Assembly (NCBI RefSeq): GCF_050947875.1
Contig: NC_134570.1
Coordinates: 105,908,122-105,972,121 of the forward strand
DNA: 64,000 bases
Direction: 5' to 3'
Origin: Dermacentor variabilis
Lineage: Eukaryota > Arthropoda > Arachnida > Ixodida > Ixodidae
Both the position numbers and the translations under genes were made by a program. Numbering within the stretch: position 1 is the first letter of the stretch; every line of letters begins with the position of its first letter. The notes under the pieces were generated by a model, which worked only from the letters and a program-made list of their open reading frames with translations, had not been told where the DNA came from and ran no database searches. This document shows, in pieces, positions 36,135 through 47,586 of the stretch.

Positions 36135-36560
36135 AGGCACACCTTAAAGGGACTGACAACCGATTTTTAAGGACCTAGTTCTTGGCACAACACAAAGCTC
36201 ACCCTCAGTAGCGTTTACATCTGCAACGGTTACTTCCAAAAGCACATGGATATTGTGGCATCACAGAAGTGTCCTTGTTTCACACCCCAGGTTCTATTCC
36301 CACCCAGTCTGCCAAACTTTCTCATTACAGCAGCTAATTTGCTTTGTTTACAGGAACCTGAGAAATCTGACATCAAGCCTTTTTTATGCATCTTTATGGT
36401 TTGTGCAATTAGCCATTGGTTTTATGTCACTAACTGCTGGCAGCAAAAAGAAGTATGTCCAGTGGCAGTGTAGGGGCTCCACACAAAATTATATGGCTTA
36501 CCTTTGTTTAAAAGTAATCTTTAAAGAGACTACAGAAGCAATACACAACCACTTTCAGTG
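36135..36560 (+). mobile_element. non-autonomous repeat with SINE-like body
   Basis: Starts CCTTAAAGGGACTGACAACC, a terminus I associate with dispersed tick elements. The interior has a degenerate tRNA-like stretch (CCAGGTTCTATTCCC near 36287) and then TTTGCTTTGTTTACAGGAACC and TGAGAAATCTGACATCAA (36335-36380), matching the SINE body at 4560-4610. The two loci are therefore members of one family. Ends and class are uncertain. Confidence 0.45.
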
Positions 36561-36614
36561 AGCCCAAGTTGACTTTCAGCTTTGTGAAGCGTAGAAAGTG
36601 ATACAGGTTGTACG

Positions 36615-37395
36615 GCATGGTGTAGCACGAAAAACTGGAAAAAGAAAGGTTCTAAAGGACAGAAAAAAGGGAAAGACGGCGCCACACTCAACTGTTTATT
36701 AGACACAAAACTTGCTACATATATACCGCGCACACTCTCGACATCAGGGGAAGAAAAGACAAGTGTCAGGTCATCTTGTTTGCGTCAAACCCAACAATTT
36801 CTTTTTGCATCATACAACAAAACAGATGTTTGACTAACACACGCTTGACCAGTTATACGAATGTGACATGCCTCTAGCAGTTCCTGCGCAGTTTTATCGC
36901 TACTCTTACCTAGGATTCTCACCACAGAAAAACTTGGCTTACAGTACAGCAGCACGGTATACAATACGCAGAAAAATGGGCATTCATATGCGCTTTTAAA
37001 TTGTTTGCATGTTCCCTCATTCAGTCTTTCACACAACGGCCAGTCTGCCCGATGTAGGTTTTCCTGTAACTTAGCGGTACATGTATCTGGTAAACCACAG
37101 CAGTGGAACACTTTTCCGCGTAGCACTTTGCATGTTTGACTTCGTACATTTGCACTGCACATTCTATGATTCGGGGACATAGGCAAGACAGCGTGTTCGA
37201 GGAAGAAAACAACAGGTACCTCATACCTGTTTGCCGCCTTGAGGCTGTGGCTCACCCTGTGGTAATAAGGTGCCACTTGAGCCTTTCTTTGGGAATCGTG
37301 CTTACTTCCCTCACTCCCCTTCGGATTATTGTTACATTTGAGTTGCTGCAGCGAGGTTTCTGCCACTAGGTGATGACCGAATGAGGAAATCTGGC
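36615..37395 (-). pseudogene. PLE GIY-YIG end (pair B, left)
   Basis: The minus-strand frames carry a PLE C-terminus: AVVYQIHVPLSYRKTYIGQT in one frame (about 37100-37050) and GKSSDKTAQELLEACHIRIT in another (about 36910-36850), so the gene is frameshifted. TYIGQTGRC is the YIG half of the GIY-YIG nuclease and VVYQI the GIY half. Upstream, a basic Cys-rich region normally precedes the nuclease. The 3' end extends left to about 36615, with an inverted AATAAACAG near 36690. Inverted partner: 37396-37935. Confidence 0.85.
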
Positions 37396-37935
37396 ATTTA
37401 AAAGCTGCTGGACATGATGCTTGAAACTAGACAAAAAAAGCTATGTGGAAAAGCGGTCCACGTGGTTTACCAGACACCGTTAAGTTATGGGAAAACCTAT
37501 GTCGGGCAGATTGGCCACTGTGTGAATAACCGAATGAGGGAACAAAAACAATTTAAAAAAGGATATGAACACCCATCTCTCTGCACATTGCAAATCGTGC
37601 TCCTGTAAGCCACGTTTTTCTGAGGTGAGAATCTCAGGTAAGAGTAGAGATAAAACCGCGCGGGAACTACTAGAGGCATATTACATTCAGATCAGTGGTC
37701 AAGCATGTGTTAGTCAAACATATGTTTTTTATATGATGTGGAAATGAAATTGTTGCGTATCACACAAACAACATGACCTGTCACTAGCTCTTTTTGCTGC
37801 CCCTGATGTCAAGAGTGTGCGCAATATATATGTAGCAAGTTTTGTGCCTAATAAACAGTTGTGAGTGTAGTGCCATCTTTCTTTCCCTTCTTTCTGTCCT
37901 TTTGTATCTTTCTTTTTGCAGTTTGTTGCACTACA
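37396..37935 (+). pseudogene. PLE GIY-YIG end (pair B, right)
   Basis: Frame 37414-37608 encodes HVVYQTPLSYGKTYVGQIGH (GIY-YIG, with the usual T-G of YIGQTG changed to I-G) and NNRMREQ; frame 37565-37747 continues with GKSRDKTARELLEAYYIQIS. The 3' untranslated part ends with CCTAATAAACAGTTG at about 37847-37861, and the similarity with the left copy runs on to about 37935. The two copies lie head to head with almost no loop between them. Confidence 0.85.
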
Positions 37936-38274
37936 ACAGCATCGCATTTAGCAAAGACCAAGTCGCTCAAGAGAAAGTTACTGTGTGGTACAGGTTGTAC
38001 CAGCCAATCAGAAGAGCTCTCTTAGTATCCGCCTCTGATCACCCTCTGAGCAATTAGACGGCTTGTATCTCTACAACTTTTGGCTTGTGCTGTTAGGCTG
38101 TCATTACATAGACTATAAATGCAGAAGTACATATTAGCATGCTGTATGAAAAGCCAGAGTAGTACTATACTGACTGGATGTGACATAAATGGTAAGAATG
38201 TTCTGGCTGGAAACATTGTGAGTTTATCAACACTGACTGACGAGTAATTGAGAAAGTTGGTGCATGTTCATGGT
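37936..38274. other. unassigned sequence
   Basis: Nothing recognised. Confidence 0.45.
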
Positions 38275-38835
38275 TAACTTTTGCGTACAACACAAGGGAC
38301 AGAAGAGAGACCACAGCGCACAAAAGCTACCAATTCAATGTTTAAATGTTTATTTTATGGGAAGGAATACAGAAAATATTTACACTGCATGTGCACTTGT
38401 ACTGCACAAACGTTCTTTTAGAATGAGGGCAAATGTTGCATAACAAATAGAATTAGAAAGCACAGAGTGATTGCTATTCTGTGTCATTTAGAGTGTTCCT
38501 CTTTTTCACACAATCATAATGAGAGCGGACTGACACGTCCCAGTATTTAATTGATATTCCTTACTGTTATTGTTGGCCATTCAGTTACCAGAGGTGAAAA
38601 AAACAGATGAACAATCTAAATCTGATGCATAGCACCAGTCATGTCAATGCATTGTCATGTGGCACATATGGTGCTCTCCTGGGTGCATGTGAGGCACCAG
38701 CCAGTCTGCCCAATGTACATTTGACCAAAGGAATAGACTACACTACTGCTAACGTACACAAGACAAATTTGGTGGTATCTTTAACTAAGCAAGCCTCCCT
38801 AGCCTGGGTGCCTTTCTCAATTCGCTTGTAGACTG
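38275..38835 (-). pseudogene. PLE 3' part with GIY-YIG remnant (pair C, left)
   Basis: Minus-strand codons around 38720-38703 read YIGQTG, the nuclease core motif. A PLE-style 3' end (AGACCACAGCGC, then a TTTATTTTATGG tract) lies at about 38310-38360. The IR arm proper is 38699-38835, pairing with 38888-39024 around a 52-bp loop. Confidence 0.65.
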
Positions 38836-38887
38836 CTTGCTAGGGATACACATTTGTACACACATACATATGTATACACATGCACAA

Positions 38888-39110
38888 CAGTCCACAAGTG
38901 AATTGAGAAAGGCGAGCAGGCAAACAAGGTTTGCTTGGTTAAAGCAAGTTTGTCTAGTGTGTGTGAGAGGCAGTGTACTGTATTCCTTTCACATGTGGTC
39001 AAATGTACACAGGGCAGACTGGCCATAGCTAAATGCGCCAAATGTGTGCCAAAGAAATCACTAGTATGCTCGTCCAACTTGACCGTGCATTGCAGCGATA
39101 GGGCCTCAGG
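38888..39110 (+). pseudogene. PLE GIY-YIG remnant (pair C, right)
   Basis: Plus-strand codons near 39005-39022 read YTGQTG, a mutated YIGQTG, after VKC. The arm 38888-39024 is an imperfect inverse of 38699-38835. The copy fades out after about 39100. Confidence 0.6.
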
Positions 39111-40550
39111 CTAAATTAAGATCGTTCATCTGTTCTCACCCACGGTGAAGAATTGACGAGAGAAATCAGTGAGGCGTACCACATAAATAAGAAGTGTTAG
39201 CCAGCCCTCATTGTCAATGCAAGAAAAGCGTCCTTTCGAGATGACAAGGGATAGAAATTATTCTGCACATATTTACTTTTCTTTTTATGCAAATACTGTT
39301 TATCGTGGTTTAATGCCTTTGTATCACAACTTACATCTTCCCTCTGAAAGAACTTGTGCACAATATAAGCACATATCCAGTGACATTGTTATTTTTAATC
39401 CTTCCATGAAACAGAGAGACAGTTGTTAGCAGCAGTCATGTTGTATGGTCTCCCTTCCCTCCCTGTGCAAATTCTGTCCTGAAAAGTTACATGAACTGAA
39501 TGGCAAACTCATAAGGACACTACAAATTTCACCTAGTGAACACAGCTGGTTCTCGGAAAATGCACGAATACGGTGATAGGTATGTGTCGGCATAGTGTAG
39601 CACGCTAACTTCGACACTACTGCAATACTTCAGCTGTCACACGACTACAGTGCTTAAGAGACCACAGAAGTGTAAGTGCACAACAAAAAAAGCAGGTGCA
39701 TCAACCATAAATTTGACTTCAGCAAACACAGGCTGTTTCGTGAGGCTAAAACACTAGCTAATATGTAGAAAGTATATGCACAGGTATACTTAGCTATAGA
39801 TACTCGCCCATCCAACTTAAAAACTTATTATGAGTTGCTGTGCATATGATGCTTGCTCTAGACACTGGTGGTTACAACAAAGATACTTTTAGAATGAGAT
39901 AAAATGCTTTCATCTGCCCAGTAATCGAAGTTTTATTGATAGCATTATAATTTAGACTTGCTGGTTGAAGATATTCTGACCTCAACAGCACCAAGCAGAT
40001 TGAATATAAGAATGCCCACTGTGCTGACCAAATACATAGTGTGAAACAGAATAACACGAAAAGGGACCCAAAGTATTAGAAATTATTCATGACAGCTGTT
40101 GAATTAGGGCTTGTTGGTTGATTATCACTATTAAAATTACAGAAGTGCCAATCGGAATGTTCTATGTGGTGCAGTTGAAATTAAATTCATTTGATGAGCA
40201 ACAACAAGCAAATGCTACAGCAAAAGCAACCAGACAATTTAGCACTATGTATGAAATAGTGTTCTTTAATGATTGAGCATCAATACACGGATCTATCAGC
40301 TAACTATGTGATCTATACTGTGTTTACTTAAAGTGAAAAATAATGTAACTGGACATAGACTCTTAGCTGCTACAATGCCTATTTGCATGAATGGGCATAG
40401 CTTGCCAAATTTTTTTTTATGGGAGAGAAAAAAATCAAGCTTACTAGAAAACACCTCAGTGCAGCAGTAACGTCATCAATACTTCCTTTTGGGAGAGTTG
40501 GTTCATCTCGAAACATATGGGTAACAGCACAAACAGACCACAAGAAGGCA
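39111..40550. other. unassigned AT-rich sequence
   Basis: No gene or repeat recognised; all frames are short. Confidence 0.45.
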
Positions 40551-40609
40551 GACACGTACACACAGTGCTGACTAACAACTGATTTTATTGGCAAGGATAG
40601 CACACCTTG

Positions 40610-41457
40610 TAGGGTGTCTCACATAACTTGAGCCAAGAATTTTTTTTAAAAATGAAAGGCACGTTGGAAGCGAACTGAAACGAATGCATACTATTCGCAA
40701 TAGCCTATAGTAACTCCTACAATCCTTTGTTTTCCCCATAACTTGCCAATTAATTAAATTTAATTACCCAACTCTAATTATCGGCTGAGGACCCCAAGTA
40801 TGGCACACAGATTTGTAGAGCCTGTTCAGAAACCACCGATCGAGTTGTTTGCTTTATGATACGTCTCACATAGTCATTTCTTCTGAGTTGCAAAGAAAGT
40901 CCGCGAAATATGAAACAAGGCACGTGACAGAGTGCTTGCGCAGTGGTATTGTGCTCCTCTCAAGCGTGCCTTCGGTGAACAAGGTCGGCTCCCGTCGGAT
41001 GATGGCGAAAATGCATGCTGCAGGCGGAGCGGTGCCAATGAGATAAAGAATGCCTTGCCATTTTCTCGTCACCAGTCACGATGCAGCCAACCTTGTTCAC
41101 CGAATGCACGCTTCAGAGCAGCACAATACCACTATGCTCCATCACGTGGCCTTCTTCATATTTCATGGGCTTTCTTTGCAACCAGGAAAAAAGGACTACA
41201 TGAGACATTTAGTAAAGGAAAGAACTCGATCGGTGGTTTCTGAAGGTGCTCTACACATCTGCGTATCATACTTGGGGTCCTCAGCCAATAACTAAAAGTT
41301 CTGTAATTAAACTTATTTAATTTGCAAGTTATGGGGAAAACAAAAAATTGTCTCAGTTACTATAGGCTATTGCGAATAGTATGGCTTTCATTCAATTCCC
41401 TTCACACGTGCCTTTCATTTTTAAATTCTTGGCTCACGTTATGTGGGACACCCTGTA
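40610..41457. mobile_element. 845-bp fold-back element inside the PLE 3' UTR
   Basis: Ends are GGGTGTCTCACATAACTTG and its partner CACGTTATGTGGGACACCC, with the inverted similarity running inward to give arms of about 370 bp (40612 to about 40985, and about 41093 to 41455) and a loop of about 100 bp. Comparison with the intact PLE plus copy (TGGCATATATAAGGTGTGC) shows that the element sits exactly in that segment. TA dinucleotides flank it (40610-40611, 41456-41457), consistent with a TA-target element such as a Tc1/mariner-type MITE. No transposase is seen. Confidence 0.8.
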
Positions 41458-43247
41458 TATGCCAGAGTGAAGCAAGGGAAATGAAAGGGAAAATCATGTC
41501 AAGGGTGACAGCGTGCCAAGTTCACAAGCGCAATGAAGCCAACCAAACACAACAAAGCGCAAACAATTATTTTTCTTTTCCTTTGCAATCTGAAGCCCCG
41601 ATAGCCGCACCCAGAAGATCAGATTCAGCATCAAAGAGAGCAAAGTGAGGGGTGCTAGAACAGTTGCTACCGAATTTTCTAATGTGGAAGGTTTTTAAAC
41701 TGATGTGCGCAGTCTTGTCACTGCTCTTTCCTAGAATTGTCGTGACTTTCATCTGGGCCCCACAATCCGTATACTTGCTAACGTGCGCAACTAAATGTGC
41801 ATATTTCTCATCTAGTGTTTTTTTTTCAGTTTTTGAGGGTGTTCCCCTGAACGGTCATTGATACAGCGAGCAATTTCAAGGACAGAAAACATCCCACATG
41901 ACATGGGGATGCAATACACCACTCCAGTGGAACATTTTACTAACGGCGGTTGGTGCTGCTTCTGGCATCCACGTTTTCTGGCATTACATATACGTTGACA
42001 CAACTTTCCCAGCTCCTTTCGGGCATAGAAACAAATTGGCACACCGTGCCTACTTGCCACCTTAAGATTGTGGGAAAGTTTGTGGATGTAAGGGACCACC
42101 TCTGTCTTAGGTGCCTTCAGTTGATCCTCAACCATTGCACTTCCACATCCACACTTGAACTTTTCAAGGAGGACTTCTGAAATGGCAGTCAAGACCGAGA
42201 TGGGGAACCCTGCAGCTAAAAGACGGCTTACCTGATTATGAAAACTGAGCTTAATCTGATGTCGGCACGATTTTTGGAGAGCCTATTCCATACGCAACAC
42301 CTGTATACTTCTCTTAATTGTCTTGGAGTGTGCCGAGTGAAAGGGCAGCAATTCCTTAGCCCGTGGGTTGGAGGCCCAGCCAACATGTCCATCACTGAAA
42401 GTAATCTTTACGTATAAAAACTAAAATTGAAAGGTTCGGAAGTTCAAGGGTGAAAGGTTACTCACATCTATGTTTGCTAAATATAGATAACACTTTGCCT
42501 ACTGTAGAGGGTGGGTGAAGGTGGGCTGCTGTTTATAAAAGCACCAAATAAGTGTCAACATGCCCAAAAATTTTTAAAACTGGCCCCCCATTAAACACTT
42601 GTTCCAGTGTGTTGTCCACCTTTACCTGAAAAATGTCACAAAGATTAGGGGCTACGCAAGACCCTATGCAGATGCCATCGCACTGCAAAAACAGCTGCTT
42701 GTCAAATACAATAAAAGTCGAGTTCAAATAAAACTGCAATAAAGATAGAAAATTATGAACGGCCAAACCAACGGTGTTCTGGAAGGATACGTCGCCGTTA
42801 TCTTCTATGCACTCTTTGACACATGCTAGCAGTTGATTCTGTGGAACAGAATTAAACAACTCCTGCACGTCTTCCGAAAAACCGAAACCAACATGATCAT
42901 TTCGCTCTAAAAACTGTACTACTGCGACTGATTTCTTTAAAAGTAATGGGTCGTTTAAAGCTAGCGCCTTGAGCTTCTTTAGCAAAAACTGGCTAACACT
43001 TCTGCCACGATCCCTGTTCACTAACAATAGTGCTTAACGGAACTTTGGGCTTATGTGTCTTGGCTGTGAAAACCCCCCTCAAACTGTTCCCTCTGCTGTT
43101 AGATATGTCCCTGGCAAACTTTCCAAGGTATAATTGCTTACAAAACTCAACGAACTTAATTTTTTCTCGCACTTCACTTTTCTCTCCAGGGACACAGTTC
43201 TTATTAGCCGCTACCAAACATTTTTAATTGTAAATTCCCTTGGGTAA
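41456..43247 (-). pseudogene. PLE reverse transcriptase + GIY-YIG, minus copy
   Basis: Frame 43027-42533 holds the RT palm: FLERNDHVGFGFSEDVQELF (motif A region), a block with CDGICIGSCVAPNLCDIFQV (the QxxGxxMGSxxxPxxA equivalent) and FGHVDTYLVLL, where the catalytic YVDD has become HVDT. Frame 42192-41812 has the basic region and GVVYCIPMSCG, the GIY half of the nuclease; the YIG half is corrupted (MFSVLEIARC). Frame 41752-41567 gives the C-terminus (GKSSDKTAHISLKTFHIRKF). RT and nuclease are therefore both inactivated. The N-terminal part continues beyond the LINE at 45805. Confidence 0.85.
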
Positions 43248-43249
43248 CG

Positions 43250-44760
43250 TATGTGATTCCGTCTGGTCCTGGTGCCGACGTGACCCATCTTGGCATCGAA
43301 TCATGACGTCTTCTTCTATCTTATTATAATATGACGTGGGAGACAGGAAATGTTCCAGATTCTTGGAAATGCAGTTGCGTTGTAGGCCTGCTTAAGCCGG
43401 GGAAATACCCTAACGAGCTCTCCTCCTGCAGACCGATCACCTTAGCCAGTTGCGTCGACAAAGTAATGGAAAGAATGGTCTTGTCAAGGCTGGAATGGTT
43501 TCTAGAGAAAAATAATTGCTTTCCAGATTTTATGCATGGATTTAGAAGAGGCCGTTCTTCCATTGACGGTGTTATTGACTTGGTATCCACTGTTGAACAA
43601 GAAAGAAGTCGCCGTCGGTTAGTTGGAGCTGTTTTTCTGGATATTAAGGGTGCATACGACAATGTACTCCATTATGCAATCCTTGATGCACTGGAAGATT
43701 TAGACGTCGGTGGCCGGCTATATGCATGGATTGTTAGCTACCTCAGTGGCCACACGGTGTATATGTCGACAAGTGATGGCGACACCGGACAGTACCATAT
43801 ACATTGAGGTGTTCCACAAGGAGGAGTTCTCAGTCCAACTCTTTTCAATGTTGCATTGATTGGCCTTGCATCCGAACTTGCTAGCACGGTGAAGATTAGC
43901 GCATATGCGGACGACATATGCATATGGACATCTGGAGCCACCTGTCCCCAAATGCGTGCTAGGCTTCAACGTGCAGTGACAATCACAGCTAAGTATCTGC
44001 GGCGTCAAGGCCTCCAACTCTCAACAGAAAAATGTTCCGTGATTACATTCACGTGAAAACAAATGACCAGGTATCCGATAATCATTAACGGAGTAGCGAT
44101 ACCTACGATTACACACCACAGATTCCTTGGTGTAGTCATAGACCGGGGATTATCTTGGTCAAGACACGTCGCCGCACTGAAGTCAAAGCTGAAGAGTTTT
44201 GTTCACGTCCTTCGCGTCGTTGCAGGAACAAGATGGGGCCCCTCGGAGTCGTCGCTACTCCAATTGTACCAAGCACTATTCGTAGGGTATATACGGTACA
44301 GCATTCCGGCGCTCTCAGGCATGAGACTTAGCTGTGTGCGTGCGCTGGAGAGCATTCAAGCTCAAGCATTGCACACATGTTTAGGCCTCCCACGATGCAC
44401 GTCAACCAATGGAACAATAGCAGAAGCTCTTAGTTGTCATATTGGGGTATACTTGCTCTGCGAGCCTCTTCGAATGTACCTTCGCGTGTTGACCCGACAC
44501 AGGCACCATCCTCTGTCATCGCTCCCTGCCACCCACCCAGGTTCCAGCTTTTCAAGGACTATATCGCGCCATCAACACGCTTTGCAGTCGAGATTTTCTC
44601 CCGCCTGTATTCCAAGAATACCCCCGTGGGTTCTACCTAAACCTGTCGTTACATTGCAGATACCTGGAATTACTAAAAAGTCATATCCGTTGCATCTATT
44701 GGCCTCAGGCAACTCACCCTGTGGCACATTTCTACAAAGTACGGAGATACTGCACACGTG
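43250..44760 (+). pseudogene. LINE reverse transcriptase
   Basis: One frame with in-frame stops at 43304, 43805 and 44054 (all TGA). Recognisable RT blocks: LLKPGKYPNELSSCRPITLA (fingers), FLDIKGAYDNV (motif A with the catalytic Asp), GVPQGGVLSPTLFNV (motif B, near 43808) and YADD intact at 43904-43915 (motif C), then FLGVVIDRGLSWSRHV (thumb). The upstream endonuclease and ORF1 are absent because of 5' truncation. A frameshift near 44750 separates RT from RNase H. Apart from the three stops and this shift the catalytic core is well preserved, so the insertion is relatively young compared with its PLE host. Confidence 0.92.
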
Positions 44761-45627
44761 TATACCGATGACTCTGTCACACCATATGCCTCCACTGCAG
44801 CCTTCGTCATTCCACATATGATCATTGCTCGGCGGTTTAAACTAGGCCATAGCTCAACATCAACTGCTGCAGAACTTGTTTCTATCCGGGAGGCACTTAG
44901 ATTTCTCTCTGAGGAGCCTCCTCACGCATGGACAATATTCTGCGATTGCAAGCCAGCTCTTCAAACGATTGACTGTGTCCTCAGACGGGGCCCGTATTAT
45001 TCCATGGCTATAGAAATTACAGAACGGCTCAACCACGCAACTAGATATGGCCACAATGTCACCTTTCACTGGATACCCTCACACTGTGGCCTGATCAGGA
45101 ACGAACAGGCAGAAGCTGAAGCGAAAACTGCTTTAGATAATGCTTGTGAAGTACGCATTCCGTTCTCACGTACAGACACAAACGTCCTACTTCGTCGCGT
45201 AAACCACAACTCTACGTTAGAACACTGGACCTAACCAGATCGACGACACAAGCGGTTACACAAATGGGACCAAGAAATGAAATTTCGTATGCCTCACAAG
45301 CTCAAAAGAAGCCACACGAGCACGGTGCACCGGATTCGCCTTGGTGTCGCATTCACCAACCGTTATAGACATATGATAGGTGCCAGTGATACTAGCCCAA
45401 ACTGTGAATGCTGTGAGGTGCCAGAAACGCTTGAACATATATTTTGTGTGTGTCCCAGCTACGCGCAAGACAGGCAGCAACTTGCCTCTTCCATTGCAAA
45501 GATCCATGAGAGACCGCTATCGGACGAGTTTCTTTTAGGTCCTTGGCCTAATGCAAACAGCGCAGCCCTGGTAACAAGAGCCGCTGTAGCTTTTCTCCAA
45601 GACACTGGGCTGGACGCATGGCTTTAG
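44755..45627 (+). pseudogene. LINE RNase H and C-terminal Cys/His knuckle
   Basis: Frame shifted from the RT. RNase H motifs: YTDDS (44761), STSTAAELVSIREAL with the conserved Glu, TIFCDCKPALQTI with the second Asp, and WIPSHCGLIRNEQAEAEA, where the final catalytic Asp position reads Glu. A stop at 45232-45234 interrupts the frame, which resumes in phase to TGLDAWL and a stop at 45625. The C-terminal segment has CECCEVPETLEHIFCVCP, a CxxC...H...C knuckle. The 3' UTR is 45628-45795. Confidence 0.9.
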
Positions 45628-45804
45628 AGAGGCCACAACTCTGAATTTGTATATACGCATCTCTTCCTTATACCATCATCATTCATCGGCCCTTTCCCTC
45701 CCCGTCCCTCTTCCCCAGTGTAGAGTAGCAGGCCAGAGCAAGTTATAGCTCAGGCCGACCTCTCTGCCTTTCTGTAAATAAATTTCTCTCTCTAACTTGG
45801 GTAA

Positions 45805-46359
45805 TACGACGAGCCCACTCTCTTTGTCAGCTTGCGTAAGCATCAGGTTGTTGCTCTTAAATAAAGATATGTCATTCAACAATCTCCTATGGTGCGAGTC
45901 CGGGGTTTTTGGAGCAAGCTTTAGCAGGCAGTCAACACCTTTGAGAAGGCGGTGGTCCCGATTATCATCTTTTCCTGAGTGGCCACTTTCCAATTTAATG
46001 CAGTGAGATCATGTGCAGGAACATCAGCTTGGACCCCAAATTTGGATCCTTTCTGCAGATGATGCATAATCTTTCCTGGTATGTGGACGTCCCCCATGAC
46101 GACATTGCTTCCATCTTGCGTCATTTTCCTCCTGAACACCGGAGCAACTCATTCAAGATGCAAGCATCTTAATCGCAAGCCAATCAGGATGGTCCTTAAA
46201 ACACAGAAGATGGAACCAGTCCTGTAAAAGTTGGACTTGTTGTCACAGTTCTGAGTGACTTATTCTGCAAAATCTTTTCACATGCCCCCACACTGGTTTC
46301 ACAAGGCTGAAGAGGGTACTTACTTCATTAGGGACGAGTCCTTTCCGGATGCAAAAGGT
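45805..46359 (-). pseudogene. PLE N-terminal region, minus copy
   Basis: The frames read MTQDGSNVVMGDVHIPGKIM then VQADVPAHDLTALNWKVATQ and, further along, LLKLAPKTPD...LMLTQADKESGLVVLP. These parallel the plus copy (46730-47060) and match the conserved PLE N-terminus in which 'SDKGGGxVV' precedes the RT fingers. At the right edge the sequence meets the palindrome centre. Confidence 0.8.
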
Positions 46360-46618
46360 GAAGTGTCTTTCCTTCCTCTTGTAAGGTTGTAAGGCACCTT
46401 CCTTTTCCACCATCAACCTTCTACGCAGTCACATCGCCCATGCAACATGTTAGTCAAGACAGTTCGCCTTTTCATCCGGAAATGACTCGTCCATAACGAA
46501 GTAAGTGCCCTCTTCGGCCCTGTGAAACCAGCGTGGGGGCACGTGAAAAGACTTTGCAGAATAAGTCGCTCAGGACAGGTTGCATCTTCTGTGATTTAAG
46601 GACCATCTTGACCAGCTT

Positions 46619-47586
46619 GTGATTAAGAAGCTCGCATCTTTGAAGCGCCTAGTGGCACAGCTCATGGAGTGCAGGTGGAGGTGCATCTTGAATATGTTGC
46701 TCTGTTGTACAGGAGACAAGAAAATGACGCAAGATGGAAGCAATGTCAGCGTCATGGGGGACATCCATATACCAGAGAAGATTATGCAACATCTGCAGAA
46801 AGGATCCAAATTTGGGGTCCAAGCTGATGTTCCTGTGCATGATATCACTGCAATAAATCGAAAAGTGGCCACTCAGGAAAAGATGATAATCGGGATAGCT
46901 GCCTTCTTGAAGGTATTGACTGGCTGCGAAAGTTTGCTCCGAAAACCCCTGACTGGTACTGTACTAGATTGTTGAATGACATCTCTTTCTTTAAGAGTAA
47001 CAACCTGATGCTTATGCAAGCTGACAAACAGGGTGGGTTCATTATTTTACCCAAGGGAACTTACAATGAAAAAGGTTTGGTAGCGGCTAATAAGAACTTT
47101 GACCCTGGAGAGAAAAGTGAAGTGCAAGTAAAAACCAAGTTCGTTGAGTTTTGCAAGCAATTAGACCTCGAAAAGTTTGCCAGGGACATATCTAACAGCA
47201 GAGGGAACAGTTTGGGGGGGGTTTTTCACAGCCAAGACACATAAGCCCGAAGTTCCGTTTAGCACTATTGTTAGTGAAGAGGGATCGTGGCAGAAGTGTG
47301 TTAGCCAGTTTTTGCTAAGAAGCTGAAGACGCTAGCTTTGAACGACCCACTTCTTCTAAAGCAATCAGTCGCAGTAGTAGATTTTAGAGGGAAATGATCA
47401 TGTTGGTTTCGGTTTTTCAGCAGACATGCAGGACTTGTTTCATTCTGTTCCGCAGAATCAACTGCTAGCGTGTATCAAAGACTGCATTGAAAATAATAGC
47501 GACGTATCCTTCCAGAACACTGTCGGTTTGTCCGTTCATAACTTTCTATCATTATTGCAGTTTCATTTGAACTCTACTTCTATTGT
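46619..47586 (+). pseudogene. PLE N-terminus and RT fingers/palm, plus copy
   Basis: Frame 46619-46975: KMTQDGSNVSVMGDIHIPEK, FGVQADVPVHDITAINRKVA. Frame 46969-47244: LMLMQADKQGGFIILPKGTY, the conserved K/DKxGGxVI block, then GLVAANKNFDPGEK. Frame 47426-47586: MQDLFHSVPQNQLLACIKDC, then LSVHNFLSLLQFHLNST just before the inserted element. Frameshifts separate the three pieces. Confidence 0.82.

Larger units (their letters stand above)
43248..45795 (+). mobile_element. 5'-truncated LINE inserted in the PLE
   Basis: The insertion is bracketed by CTTGGGTAA at 43239-43247 and 45796-45804, a 9-bp target duplication. The plus copy of the PLE at the corresponding place (47050-47060) has CCCAAGGGAAC without any insert, which confirms the edges. 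The LINE starts inside its reverse transcriptase, keeps RNase H and the C-terminal knuckle, and ends in AATAAATTTCTCTCTCTAA. Type: RNase H-bearing I/R1-like LINE, the same superfamily as at 13450-15388 and 58555-58748. Confidence 0.92.
40551..46359 (-). mobile_element. PLE minus copy, interrupted twice (pair D, left)
   Basis: A near-complete but dead Penelope-like element on the minus strand, 5' end at about 46359 and 3' end at about 40551. It is split into 45805-46359, 41456-43247 and 40551-40609 by a LINE (43248-45795) and a fold-back element (40610-41457). Removing the insertions leaves about 2.4 kb, comparable with the plus copy. The 3' terminal sequence (inverse of GTCAATAAAACCAGTTG) matches the end of the plus copy at 49165-49180. 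It forms one arm of a large head-to-head inverted repeat whose loop is about 46360-46464. Confidence 0.85.

Noticed and set aside
43331..45627. Host gene encoding reverse transcriptase/RNase H
   Set aside because: Bracketed by a target duplication inside another element, with in-frame stops and a frameshift; a LINE relic.
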